Positions 23,453 to 34,258 of a stretch of DNA of 64,000 nt are shown here, one piece after another. Source of the stretch: Candidatus Ecksteinia adelgidicola. Lineage in GTDB: Bacteria > Pseudomonadota > Gammaproteobacteria > Enterobacterales > Enterobacteriaceae. The DNA lies in contig CP045239.1 in NCBI GenBank assembly GCA_020541345.1, positions 310,001-374,000 of the forward strand, read 5' to 3'. The notes below the pieces were generated by a model. The model made no database searches. It was not told where the DNA came from and saw only the letters and a list, made by a program, of their open reading frames with translations. The translations under genes and the position numbers were made by a program. How positions within the stretch are numbered: position 1 is the stretch's first letter; every line of letters starts with the position of its first letter.

Positions 23453-25970
23453 TATATTTTTTAACTATTGTAAAAACACTATTAGAATGTTAGTTATACA
23501 AACAAAATGAAGAATAAATAGTGTAATTATATAAATGAATGATAACTTTTCATGTTTTAAATTCTAAAATTGATAATAAACATATCTAATATGTATGTTA
23601 TATGAAATTAAAAGTAAATGTATTTGTATATATTTTACATTATAAGAAACACATTTTTATTAATATTTTCATAGATGTTAAGTACTTTTAAATATAATAA
23701 TTTTTTGTTTGTTTTAAATTATATTATTTTAATTTTACAACATAATAAAATAATATAAAATTGTTTTAAAAATTAAGTCATTGGCAATAATTTTTTATTA
23801 TATCTTTTATTAATATGAATATTATTAATTTTAAAAAAGATAAATGTTAATTTTTTTATTATTTATTAAACATAATAAAAAAATAATTAAATATTATTAA
23901 TTATTTATTTTTTTTTTACTTTAATTAAATGAAGTCTATTACAATACTAAATATAGCAATCATGATTTTATCAATTTTAATTAAAATATTTTTTATTTTA
24001 TTTAAAAAAATAATTAAAAATTATTTATATAAACTAAAATTAGTTATATCAACTATTAGTTAAAAATAACATTTTTTATACAATAAAACAAAAATGTTAT
24101 TAACGACATTTAATAAAATAGTTTTATTAATTTATTAAATAATACATAATTTTTTATAAAAAAAGCAATGTAAAATATTTTTTATTAATTTTTTATTTTA
24201 TTATATAGTAATTTATTGTTTAATATAATAATTTTTATTTTATTTAATAATTTTTATTATATTTTATTGATAAATCAGTGTATATTTATTCAAAATTTTT
24301 TATTACTTTAAATTTTAAATTTTTATATATAAGTAAAAATACAATTTTAAATTTAAAAATACTATTTTTTTTAATTGATGATTTTTATCAATAAATTATT
24401 AGATGATATGTATTTAAGTATTATTTTATAATACTATAAATAAAATTATTCATCATTAGAAAATAATTATAATTTTAAAAATAAATCTTGAAATTTATAA
24501 TAATTTATTAAAATTGTATCTTAAGATAAAAATAAAAAATAATTAATAATTTCTTATTTCATGGACAATGACAAAATAATTAAAATATTAAATGTTGTAA
24601 ATCAATTTTTATTTTTTAAGACATAATATAATTTAATTTTATTTAAACTACATTACTTAATATATATTATATGATATTAATTAACATAAAAAAGTTAATT
24701 AGTCGTAATATTAATAAAAAAATATAATATATAGAGATATAAAAAATACTAATAATAATTTAAGAATAGTGTAACAAAAATTAAAATATACGTTCAATAA
24801 TTAACTAATTTTTTTGTTATCTTATTAAAAAAATAATTTTTTAAATATTAATAATAAATTTTTATAAATAATATAAAGTAATTATATAATAATAACTTTA
24901 TTAACTAAACGAATAATAATTAATTTTTATTATGTATTTTTACATACTAATAATATTTATTCTAATATATCAACATAAACTAATAATGTAAAAAAATATT
25001 AGTATTTTTTAAAAAAAATGAAGTGTTTATATCTATTATAATATTATTAAAATTTTTAATATCTTAATTTTTTATTTTAATCATTAACTAAAATTTAAAG
25101 TGATATTGTATTTTATTGAATATTTTATTAAAAAAAATAATATAATAGCACCAAATATGTTTTTAATGAATTATAATATGATTTATGAACAATTTAATTA
25201 CTTTTTAAAAATTTTTTATGAATAATTTATATCATCGATTATGAAAATGAGATTTTATACATAATAAATATAATAAAAAAACTCAATATTTATAATATAT
25301 TAATAAAAAGTTATATTAATATAATAATGATTAAAATAATAAATTAGAGTTTATTTTAAAAAATTATATTATAATAAAATTAAATGTATCTTTAATATAA
25401 ATTATTTATAAAATCTAATTAAATAATATAAAATTGTTGAAAAATAATATTAAAAATTAGTTTTATTATCTATTTCTTATCAATAAAGTATAAGCAACTT
25501 AAATAAAAAATTAAAAATGTTTTATTATATATATTCTATAATCAATTTTTTATTTATTAAAAATTTCTTTAATAACTTAAAAATATAAAAAATTAATAAC
25601 GCTATTAAAGTACATGATATTTTTTTATTTATCATATTGTGTTTTTACTAATAAAAAAAGTAGAAAACTATACTTTTATTATGGTCTAATTACTTAATAA
25701 ATTATTTTTAACCAAACACAAGTACTATTAAAATATTTTATAAAAAACTATATAAAATTTTTTATATAACTTTACAAATTTAAATTTTAAAACAACAACA
25801 TTATTAAAAATAAAAATATTGAAATAGTTATAAACCTTTTTAAAATTTTTGTCATAAAAAATATATAATATTAGTATAAAATTAACATTAAATTCAAAAT
25901 AAAAGTTTTATCTATTATATAATAAAAAGCTTTTTCATTTTTAAAAATTAAATATTCATTATGTTTTTTT

Positions 25971-25993
25971 TATGAATAGATAACCTATTCATA
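25971..25993. repeat. Short hairpin in the gene desert
   Basis: A 9-bp perfect inverted repeat (TATGAATAG / CTATTCATA) with a 5-base loop containing a C. No T run follows on either strand. Confidence 0.45.
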
Positions 25994-26503
25994 TAATGTA
26001 TACATCATTTAAATATACATGAAACATATTTCAAAAAATAATATTCTACATTTATTCTCTTTAATTAATTTTAATAAATATTGATCTTATGTATATTAGA
26101 TAAAAAATTATATTTATAAAAATAAAATAAACCAAAAATTTTGTTATTAAAAATTTAAATAAAATTAAAACTTATTTACTTTAATTAACAGATATTTATT
26201 TAAAATATAAATTATTCAATTATATACATTTTAATAATTTCTAATATGTATTAAATAATATGTTTAATAAATCTTTTAAAAAAATATTTTTATACTATTA
26301 CTATTAATTACATAAAAATCATTATCTAATCTATTTTAAATTAAATTTTAATTTAACATTATATTTAGTATTTGTTTATAACATTTAACATTATGAACTA
26401 ATATGAAATATTCAAAGTTTTTTTAATTTTATTACTATATAATTTTTACTTGTTATAATATAAATGTTAAAAAAAATAAAAAATTATGATATATGTATCT
26501 TAC

Positions 26504-26534
26504 ACTGTAATAAAACTAAATGTCTTATTACAGT
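26504..26534. repeat. Hairpin downstream of the transporter
   Basis: ACTGTAATAA / TTATTACAGT, a 10-bp perfect stem with an 11-base loop, about 380 bases past the permease stop. No clear U tract on either strand, so it is not a convincing terminator. Confidence 0.45.
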
Positions 26535-26914
26535 ATAAAATAAGTCATATATTGTATTATTAGTATTAAATTGTATAATATTAATTTCAACAATAAAAAT
26601 ATTATATTTTAAATATAATATTATGAAAAATTGTACTAAATTATCAAAAATTTTTATATACTATATTCATTCTAATCAATAATTTATTTAATTACAATTC
26701 GAACATATAATTACAATCCGAATATATATATAATGTTTATTATATATTTTTATTGATGTTTTTTAATAATATTAATAGCTTTATTTTATTTTATACATTT
26801 TATTAAATTTTTTAATTGATCAAAATTATACCATTTTAAAAATTTATTTTTATAGAAAAATATAGATATGTATTTTTACAAAAACTTTTATTACTTAATA
26901 TACTCTATATTACT

Positions 26915-27769
26915 TTAACGACGTATCCGTGAGTAAATGCTCCTATGTTTTCCAAACAAAACTGAAATAAAAAAAATCATACTAGCACTTAATACAATTG
27001 CTGGACCAGCTGGTAAGGAAGTATAATAGAAACACTCTAAACCAATTAAACTGGAAAGTATTCCAATACCCATTGAAATTATCAAGATATGCGGTAAATT
27101 TCGTCCCCAAAAACGCGCACTATTAGCAGGTAGCATCATTAGTCCTATTGACATTAAAGTGCCAAGAATTTGAAATCCCGCTACTAAATTAGTCACAACA
27201 AGAACTAAAAAAATTCCATGTATCAATATTAAACAACGTGGTCTATTGACTTGTAGAAAGGTAGAATCAAAAGATTCAATAATAAAAATTCGATATAACA
27301 TAATTAGCGTTAATAATGAAAAAATAGCCATTATGCTAATTGCTATAATTGAGTTATTGTTTATTACTAGAATTGATCCAAATAGTACATGCAACAAATC
27401 AGTATTAGAACCACGTATCGATACCAACATTACACCAAGTGCTAAAGAAAAAAGATAAAAAGCTGAAAAACTAGCATCTTCTTTTAATGATGTATAACGA
27501 CTAACTAATCCAGATAAGATTGATACAATCAATCCAGCAATGAATCCACCAACTCCCATTGCTGTCAGTGACATACCAAAAAAAAGATAACCCATGGCGA
27601 CACCAGGAAGCACTGAATGAGAAAGTGCATCTCCAACTAAACTCATACGACGTAACGATAGAAAAACACCTAATGGAGCTGCGCTAATAGAAAGAGCTAA
27701 ACAAGCTAATAATGCACGGTACATAAATCCACAAAAAAAAGGATCAAACAACATATATAACAGCGTCAC
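26915..27769 (-). CDS. Zinc/manganese-type ABC transporter permease
   Basis: A 284-residue polytopic membrane protein of the metal ABC-3 permease family, with about eight hydrophobic segments. Marker sequences are RRMSLVGDALSHSVLPGVAMGY near the N-terminus, ALGVMLVSIRGSNTDLLHVLFGS in the middle, and GTLMSIGLMMLPANSARFWGR plus LPAGPAIVLSAS near the end. By eye it is nearer the AztB-like branch than E. coli ZnuB. The start is GTG at 27769, eight bases after the ATPase stop. No substrate-binding protein gene lies nearby. The exact metal is not provable here. Confidence 0.85.
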   Translation of the reverse strand: MTLLYMLFDPFFCGFMYRALLACLALSISAAPLGVFLSLRRMSLVGDALSHSVLPGVAMGYLFFGMSLTAMGVGGFIAGLIVSILSGLVSRYTSLKEDASFSAFYLFSLALGVMLVSIRGSNTDLLHVLFGSILVINNNSIIAISIMAIFSLLTLIMLYRIFIIESFDSTFLQVNRPRCLILIHGIFLVLVVTNLVAGFQILGTLMSIGLMMLPANSARFWGRNLPHILIISMGIGILSSLIGLECFYYTSLPAGPAIVLSASMIFFISVLFGKHRSIYSRIRR

Positions 27770-27777
27770 AGTAGCAC

Positions 27778-28485
27778 CTATATTTTACATTGAAATTGAT
27801 CATTATCACTAATATTAAATTTTTCAATAGAGTGCAAAATTTTTTTTGTATCACCCCAATAACAGTATTTTGGTGTTAATAATAATACTTGAGGAAAATA
27901 TTTTTTAACCATTAATATATCATGAAGAACAACAATTAAAGTTTGTCCTTGTTGATTCATTTTTTTAATTAGTTTAATTAATAGTTGAGCGGTAATATTA
28001 TCAACTCCATTAAATGGTTCATCTAATAAAATTAGCGGCGCTTGTTGTACTAAAAGACGAGCAAACAATGCTCTTTTCAACTGGCCTTCAGATAACTCTT
28101 CTATTAAAGCATTTGATAATGATGTCATATCAACATGCTCTAATGCTTCAGAAACATTTTGAGTAGTATTTTTTTTAAATTTATTAAAAATACTATATTT
28201 TATCCAATTTCCCATTGCTACTAAATCAGTAGTTAATATTGGAAATTGACGATCTAGTTCAGGTTGTTGTGGCAAATAAGCTGTTTGAATAGATTTTTTA
28301 CCAATAAAATATAAACTACCACTTTTTAGTGGTTTTAATTTAGCTAAAGTTTTTAATAATGTAGATTTTCCAGCACCATTAACCCCAATGACTGCTGTAA
28401 GAGAACCACTTTCAAAATGCCCAGTTAGTGGTGGAAATAAAGATGTATTACCATAACCAATACAAGCTTGTTGAAGCATAATCAT
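27778..28485 (-). CDS. Zinc/manganese-type ABC transporter ATPase
   Basis: 235 residues. Walker A GVNGAGKST (34-42), Q-loop in YLPQQPELDRQFP, signature LSEGQLKRALFARLL (usual LSGGQ), Walker B LILLDEPF and H-loop VVLHD are all present, so it should hydrolyse ATP. It resembles AztA/ZnuC-class metal importers and pairs with the permease gene eight bases downstream. The start may be the ATG at 28485 or the one two codons later. The third component, the periplasmic metal-binding protein, is missing from the flanks. Confidence 0.87.
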   Translation of the reverse strand: MIMLQQACIGYGNTSLFPPLTGHFESGSLTAVIGVNGAGKSTLLKTLAKLKPLKSGSLYFIGKKSIQTAYLPQQPELDRQFPILTTDLVAMGNWIKYSIFNKFKKNTTQNVSEALEHVDMTSLSNALIEELSEGQLKRALFARLLVQQAPLILLDEPFNGVDNITAQLLIKLIKKMNQQGQTLIVVLHDILMVKKYFPQVLLLTPKYCYWGDTKKILHSIEKFNISDNDQFQCKI

Positions 28486-29855
28486 AGAAATTTCATCATC
28501 GTAAATAATCCTTAAAATAACTAAGACAGATAATATATTTTAATATTATAGTATAATTTTACTAAAAATTAAATAAAAAATATATTCTTTATTACGCGTC
28601 ATATTTAAATATTATATTAATGCTATACTTAAAAAAATATATTAGATAATAATATTATGTTATCAAAAATATTAGTTTAAAACAGTATTTTATAACATTA
28701 TAAGCAAGAAAATGCATTTTATAACTTATGTATGTGATAAATGTTTTTGTATAAATTAATATATTTGTTCTTTTTTTATTGTATTTTAATTATATAAAAA
28801 AATTTATAAATGTTTTATTTAAAAAAATGATATTAATAATATTTATATGTATCACAATTACTTGAAATAAATAATGTTATTCAAATCATAATTTATATAA
28901 TGTTAATAAAAAAATGATTATTTATTTAAATAAAAAAAATATTGTATAACTATTTTATTATTTTTTTATTGTTTTATAAAATAATTTTTATAAAATTAAT
29001 AATAAAAGTATTTTATTAGTTATTAAGATTAAATATTTTTATACTATGAATAAAAAATAAATATTCAGTTATTCTTTTATATAAAAATAATTTTTCTATT
29101 AATTTAAATATAAACATTATTTAGATAAACAATACTATATAAATAATACTAATTAGGTAATAAAGTTTTTAATCAATATATTTTAATTTTAATAAGATAA
29201 TATAACTATATTGAAAAATTGTTTTAATTATGTTAGTTTTTTAAAATTAAAATTAACAAACAATAATTTTACAAAACGTATACTAAAATAAAAAAATATT
29301 TTTTTAATAATCTTACAATTTAAATATATAACGATAAATATATGATATGATATTTAAAAAATATTTTAACGTTTTAATAAAATTATTAGTATTTTAAATT
29401 TTTTTTATAAAATAAATATATTAATAAATTAGTTTATATAGAATAATTAATATTTTTAAAAATCGTGCATTTATGTTATTGAGATAGTTAAAATTTTATC
29501 TGTTAAAAGTAAATAAATTCTTAAAAAAGATATATAAATTTTTATCAAACATTATAAAAATATAATTAATATTTTAATATTTCTATTAAAAATAATTGCA
29601 TTAATATAAAGAAACAAATTATAGTGACAATTTATATAATGATTATAAAATTATTAAATTTAAATGTTGTATAAATTATTATAATTTTTTTAAAATTGTA
29701 ATATAATAAAATAAGCATCTTTTATAATAACAATCAAAAAAAAACAAAGTATATATTATAAGATAATAATTTTCAAAACAACATTTATTAAAAATAGAAC
29801 GTCGTATAATATGTCATATAAAATAATAATTTAAAACATATTAAGAAAAATTATA
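28486..29855. other. Gene-free stretch between transporter and nadR
   Basis: AT-rich divergent region of 1.4 kb. It should hold the promoters of the transporter (leftward) and nadR (rightward), but no site is distinct from background. I looked for a remnant of a metal-binding protein and saw none. Confidence 0.55.
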
Positions 29856-30464
29856 ATGTTTTTATTTAATAATACAATTAATAGTTTGAGCATTAATACT
29901 ATAAAAATAGTACACTATCCCTTTATAACGAAACAGCATTTTAAAAAATTAAAAAAAATTGGAGTAATTTTTGGTAAATTTTATCCATTACATACTGGTC
30001 ATATTTATTTAATTCATCGCGCTTTTAATCAAGTAGATAAATTGTACATTATATTATGTTATGACGAAATTCGCGATGATAAATTATTTAAAAATAGCTT
30101 AATGCCTAATCAACCAACACCTAATGATCGTTTAAATTGGTTATTACAAACTTTTAAATATCAAGAAAATATTTATGTTTTTTTATTTAATGAACAAGGT
30201 ATTCAATCTTATCCACATGGTTGGAGCATGTGGAGCAATCAAATAAAAATTTTTATGATTTATCATAATATTATACCTGATTTTATTTTTTCTAGCGAAA
30301 TACAAGATATTCCTTATTATCATCGTTATTTCAATATTAAAACTATTCTTATTGATCCATATCGTTCCTTTATAAATATCAGTAGTAGTAAAATTCGTAA
30401 AGATCCATTGTTTTATTGGGATTATATTCCAATTGAAGTAAGGCGTTTTTTATTTAAACAGTAG
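29856..30464 (+). CDS. nadR: NadR reduced to its NMN adenylyltransferase domain
   Basis: 202 residues, about half of E. coli NadR (410). It aligns with the middle domain only: GKFYPLHTGH (40-49), PTPNDRLNWLLQTFKYQ, PHGWSMWSNQIK, ISSSKIRKDP (175-184) and YWDYIPIEVRRF. The N-terminal helix-turn-helix that makes NadR a repressor is replaced by about 35 unrelated residues. The C-terminal ribosylnicotinamide kinase, including its Walker A, is gone, and no remnant follows the stop. Predicted activity is NMN plus ATP to NAD, with regulation and kinase lost. The nucleotidyltransferase motifs look intact. The start ATG has only a weak AAGA upstream. Confidence 0.88.
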   Translation: MFLFNNTINSLSINTIKIVHYPFITKQHFKKLKKIGVIFGKFYPLHTGHIYLIHRAFNQVDKLYIILCYDEIRDDKLFKNSLMPNQPTPNDRLNWLLQTFKYQENIYVFLFNEQGIQSYPHGWSMWSNQIKIFMIYHNIIPDFIFSSEIQDIPYYHRYFNIKTILIDPYRSFINISSSKIRKDPLFYWDYIPIEVRRFLFKQ

Positions 30465-31697
30465 AAATTTTTATCAAAAAAATTAAAAAATATTAAATTT
30501 AGTAAATAACTTTATAAATATTTTTCGTTTTTATAGTTATTTAATAATATTAATATTCACAATATATTTCATATGTTAAAATTATCAAATCAAATGATAT
30601 TGTTATAATTAAGAGAAGACAATTTTTATATTCATTAAAACATTTTATTTTTTATTAAAATAAATGTAATAAAATGTATCAAAACACATTTTGTTATAAT
30701 GTTTAACTTTTTTATAACTATAAAAATATTAATGTTTATACAAGTATTAGTAATGTGTAGTTTTTATTTCTTTATTAATTATCAGTCAATTATAAAACAA
30801 CATTTTTTAGTATTGAATTATTACTATAATGAACAAATGAAATAAAAAAATATATTAATAATAATTAGTGAAGAAATTGTTTAATACTAATTTTAGTTAG
30901 TTATATTTATATGAGATCTAAATCTTGTAAAAGTATGTTTCATTATATCAAATAACAATATTTATAATTGTTTTAAATATAGTAAGTATAAATGAATATA
31001 AAACATGCACTATATAAAATAAAATTTTTTTAAAAATATATTACTAATTTTATTTACTGATTTTAATAAATTTTATGAAACCTATCATTTTATTATTTTA
31101 ATATAATTTTCAACATTTTATTGTACGTAATGAAATTCGTTTAAAATTTAAATAATTATATGTATTGTATTATTAGTATGAATACAAAACTTATTAATAT
31201 TATGATTAATATATAGCGATAATAATAAAAATATTATTATTTATCATATTAATGCTATAAATATATACTGTAATAAAATAAATCAAATAATTAAATATAA
31301 TATATAATATTTACAAATCTATTGTTTTTTATTAAAATAATTTTTTTAAAATTAATATTAACAATTGTTAAAACTTTATTATATGACAATGATTTTATAT
31401 ATCTTAAAAAAATAAACAAAAAAAGTTAATACATTGTTGTAATAACACTTATTCTATAAGAATGTATTAAATAAAATGTTATTAAGTAATAGTTATATAT
31501 TTTTAAAATAAATTTTATCACATAATAACGAATTATTTTAGTAAATATATGTGATTTTTCGTTATTAATAATTAATAATATTTATTTTGATATAAACATG
31601 TTTTAAAGTAAACAACATTTTATTATACTTTTATAATTTATTCATAATTATAATTTAATTTATAAATAATGTGATATAAAATATATCATCCATATTT
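30465..31697. other. Gene-free stretch nadR-prfC
   Basis: AT-rich convergent region, 1.2 kb. No remnant of the NadR kinase domain and no clear terminator. Confidence 0.55.
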
Positions 31698-33269
31698 TTA
31701 AAATTCACGCGTTTTCTTAAAAATTATTTCTGGATAACGTTTTTTTATTATTTTTAAATTAATTGCAGTTGAAGCAACATAAGATATATTATTTTCACTA
31801 TCCAGTGCTAAATTAAGTATATTTTTTTGTTTGAATATTTCAAATTTTTTTATATCATTACAAGAAATCCATCGAATAGTAAATATATCAGCTGATTTAT
31901 ATAATGCTTCTATGTTATATTCGTTTTTTAAACGAGCAACAACAATATCAAATTGTAAAGAACCCATTGCACCAATTAATAAATGATTATTACTGATTGG
32001 ACGAAATACTTGTATAGCGCCTTCTTCAGATAACTGTATTAGTCCTTTTAACAATTGTTTCTGTTTTAATGGATTTTTCAATTGAATACGACAAAATAAT
32101 TCTGGTGCAAAATTTGGAATACCAGTAAATTTTATTTTTTCACCTTCAGTAAAAGTATCACCAATTTTAATTGTTCCGTGATTATATAAACCAATAATAT
32201 CACCAGGATATGCAACTTGTGTTTGTGAACGATCTCCAGCCATAAAAATTAGTGCATTAGAAATAATAATATTTTTACCATTACGTACTTGATATAATTT
32301 TATACCTTTATAATATTTTCCAGATACTACACGCATAAAAGCTATACGATCATGATGTTTTGAATTCATGTTGGCTTGTATTTTAAATATAAAACCAGTA
32401 AATTTTTTTTCTGTAGCTTCTACTATACGAGTAGTAGTAATGCGCGGCATAGGCGTTGGTGCCCAATTTATTAAACTGTTTAGTACATGGTCAATTCCAA
32501 AATTACCTAGAGCAGTTCCAAAAAAAACAGGTGTTAGTTTACCCATTAAAAAAGATTGTTTATTAAATTTATAAGACGCACCTTGTATTAACTCTAACTC
32601 TTCTCGTAAGGAAAAAGCTAAATCTTTTCCAATTATTACATCTAGTTCAGGATTATTTAAATCTTTTATAATACGTACAGCTTGAATGGTATGACCTTTA
32701 CCTTTTTCATACAAGTAAGTTTCGTTTTTATTTATGTGATATATACCTTTAAAATACTTTCCACAACTTATCGGCCAAGTAATTGGAGCACAAAAAATTT
32801 TTAGCTCATGTTCAACATTATCCATGACTTCTATTGGATTGTAAGTATCACGATCTAGTTTATTCATAAAAGTTAAAATTGGAGTATTTCTTAAACGAGT
32901 TACTGATAATAACTTACGAGTACAACTTTCAACACCTTTTGCAGCATCAATGACCATTAAACATGAATCAACAGCTGTTAATGTTCTATAAGTATCTTCA
33001 GAAAAATCTTGATGTCCTGGAGTATCTAGTAAATTAATTAAATTATTACGATATGAAAATTGCATAACTGAAGTTGTAATTGAAATACCACGTTGTTTTT
33101 CTATTTTCATCCAATCTGATTTAACATATTGATGTGAACGACGACTTTTTACTGTTCCTGCTATTTTAATTACTTTTCCAAACAGTAAAAATTTTTCTGT
33201 AATAGTAGTTTTACCAGCATCAGGATGCGAGATAATAGCAAAAGTCTTTCTTTTTAAAATTTTATGCAT
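31698..33269 (-). CDS. prfC: Peptide chain release factor RF3
   Basis: 523 residues (529 in E. coli). GTPase that recycles RF1/RF2 after termination. G1 [10 protein letters not shown]3 DTPGHQDF and G4 NKLD are intact. Domain II and III blocks such as [18 protein letters not shown] and [20 protein letters not shown] are also present. RF3 is non-essential in E. coli and often lost in small genomes. It keeps its E. coli neighbours rimI (dead) and holD, while yjjG is gone. Confidence 0.96.
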   Translation of the reverse strand: MHKILKRKTFAIISHPDAGKTTITEKFLLFGKVIKIAGTVKSRRSHQYVKSDWMKIEKQRGISITTSVMQFSYRNNLINLLDTPGHQDFSEDTYRTLTAVDSCLMVIDAAKGVESCTRKLLSVTRLRNTPILTFMNKLDRDTYNPIEVMDNVEHELKIFCAPITWPISCGKYFKGIYHINKNETYLYEKGKGHTIQAVRIIKDLNNPELDVIIGKDLAFSLREELELIQGASYKFNKQSFLMGKLTPVFFGTALGNFGIDHVLNSLINWAPTPMPRITTTRIVEATEKKFTGFIFKIQANMNSKHHDRIAFMRVVSGKYYKGIKLYQVRNGKNIIISNALIFMAGDRSQTQVAYPGDIIGLYNHGTIKIGDTFTEGEKIKFTGIPNFAPELFCRIQLKNPLKQKQLLKGLIQLSEEGAIQVFRPISNNHLLIGAMGSLQFDIVVARLKNEYNIEALYKSADIFTIRWISCNDIKKFEIFKQKNILNLALDSENNISYVASTAINLKIIKKRYPEIIFKKTREF

Positions 33270-33430
33270 ATTTTTTTATAAGATATATGTTTGAGATTTA
33301 TACTATAATTGCCTTACGCATTATCATAAAATGTTTAATCAATACAAGGTAATGTAGTAAATAAATATGTGATAAATTAATTTTTTAACTGTTTTGTTAA
33401 TTGTTTATATAATAACTATGACATGTTATA

Positions 33431-33876
33431 TTAAATTAATAATAATGCTATAATAATGGCGTCTTCACGACCGGTATTTATAGGGTAGTCATTATGTCGA
33501 AGTATTATTTTGTAAAATATTAATTTTCATAAAAATAAATTTTTGATGTATTAGATATTCGAACTCTTAACTATAACGTAGTTATATTAAGACTTTTTAA
33601 TTCTTGAATAAGAAATTGTAATAAATAAAAACCATATCCTAAATGTTGTCATTTTAGATGAATAGTTATATTAAACAATGTGGATGCATCTAATACAATT
33701 TTTGTAATAGAAAAACCTATTGTTTTCTTATTAATAAAACTTAACTTTAAATTAAGATGATATTTACCTTAAATATTAAAAAATATTTCTTTTATCCATG
33801 GAATGATATGACTCACTTGCTCAATTTTAAAAGCTGAAATAAGATCATTTATTATTAATATAAAAATATTTTTCAT
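33431..33876 (-). pseudogene. rimI: rimI (S18 N-acetyltransferase) remnant
   Basis: Begins at an ATG overlapping the holD end, as in E. coli. Readable pieces are NDLISAFKIEQVSHIIPWIKE, then GFSITKIVLDASTLFNITI, FLIQELKSLNITTL and, after a frameshift, NDYPINTGREDAIIIAL. These match the GNAT fold of RimI in order. Lesions are a TAA after the first block, a TGA in the acetyl-CoA loop region, a TAG in place of a Trp codon (TTLWLEV in E. coli) and at least one frameshift. Clearly non-functional. Confidence 0.9.
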
Positions 33877-34258
33877 AATAGCAAATTTGTTTCCAAAGTT
33901 CATATTTAGCTTTTGGGCATTTAGCAAGTTCAACTAATGTTGGGCTATATAATTGAGCTCCAGCTATAAAAAACAGTTCTTTTATACCTAATCTCCAACT
34001 ATTGCATTTAATGTTTTTAGGCAACATGATTACTTGATCTGGTTTTAAACTATAAGTTTTTTCTGGAGTTAAATTTATACTGCGTAATATGTCACAAAAT
34101 AATATATTTCGAGGATCAGGTAATATATGAGATATAATTAATAATTTTGCATTAAATAATAATTTTAATGTTGTTTTGTCTTGAAATATTCTTGATTTTC
34201 GTAATTTCCATTTTGTAAGTCCTAGTTGATCTAGTAACCAATCTTTATTTAATGTCAT
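33845..34258 (-). CDS. holD: DNA polymerase III psi subunit HolD
   Basis: 137 residues, the same length as E. coli HolD. It matches in DWLLDQLGLTKWKLRKS, ILPDPRNILFCDILRSINLTPEK, NIKCNSWRLGI and the C-terminal LWKQICYYEKYF. Psi links the clamp loader (tau/gamma) to chi and SSB. Its N-terminal segment contacts the clamp loader and is retained. Small reduced genomes usually drop holC/holD, so its persistence is notable. The 3' end overlaps the dead rimI. Confidence 0.92.
   Translation of the reverse strand: MTLNKDWLLDQLGLTKWKLRKSRIFQDKTTLKLLFNAKLLIISHILPDPRNILFCDILRSINLTPEKTYSLKPDQVIMLPKNIKCNSWRLGIKELFFIAGAQLYSPTLVELAKCPKAKYELWKQICYYEKYFYINNK

Larger units (their letters stand above)
23453..26914. 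other. 3.5-kb gene desert
   Basis: The longest empty stretch in the window. No ORF of useful length, no readable pseudogene and no tRNA on either strand. Composition is almost only A and T with many homopolymers. Two discrete inverted repeats (25,971-25,993 and 26,504-26,534) are listed separately. Confidence 0.65.

Noticed and set aside
30209-30217. Perfect DnaA-box-like TTATCCACA
   Set aside because: Single copy inside nadR, encoding the conserved Tyr-Pro-His of the enzyme; no cluster of boxes and no dnaA/gidA nearby, so not an origin.
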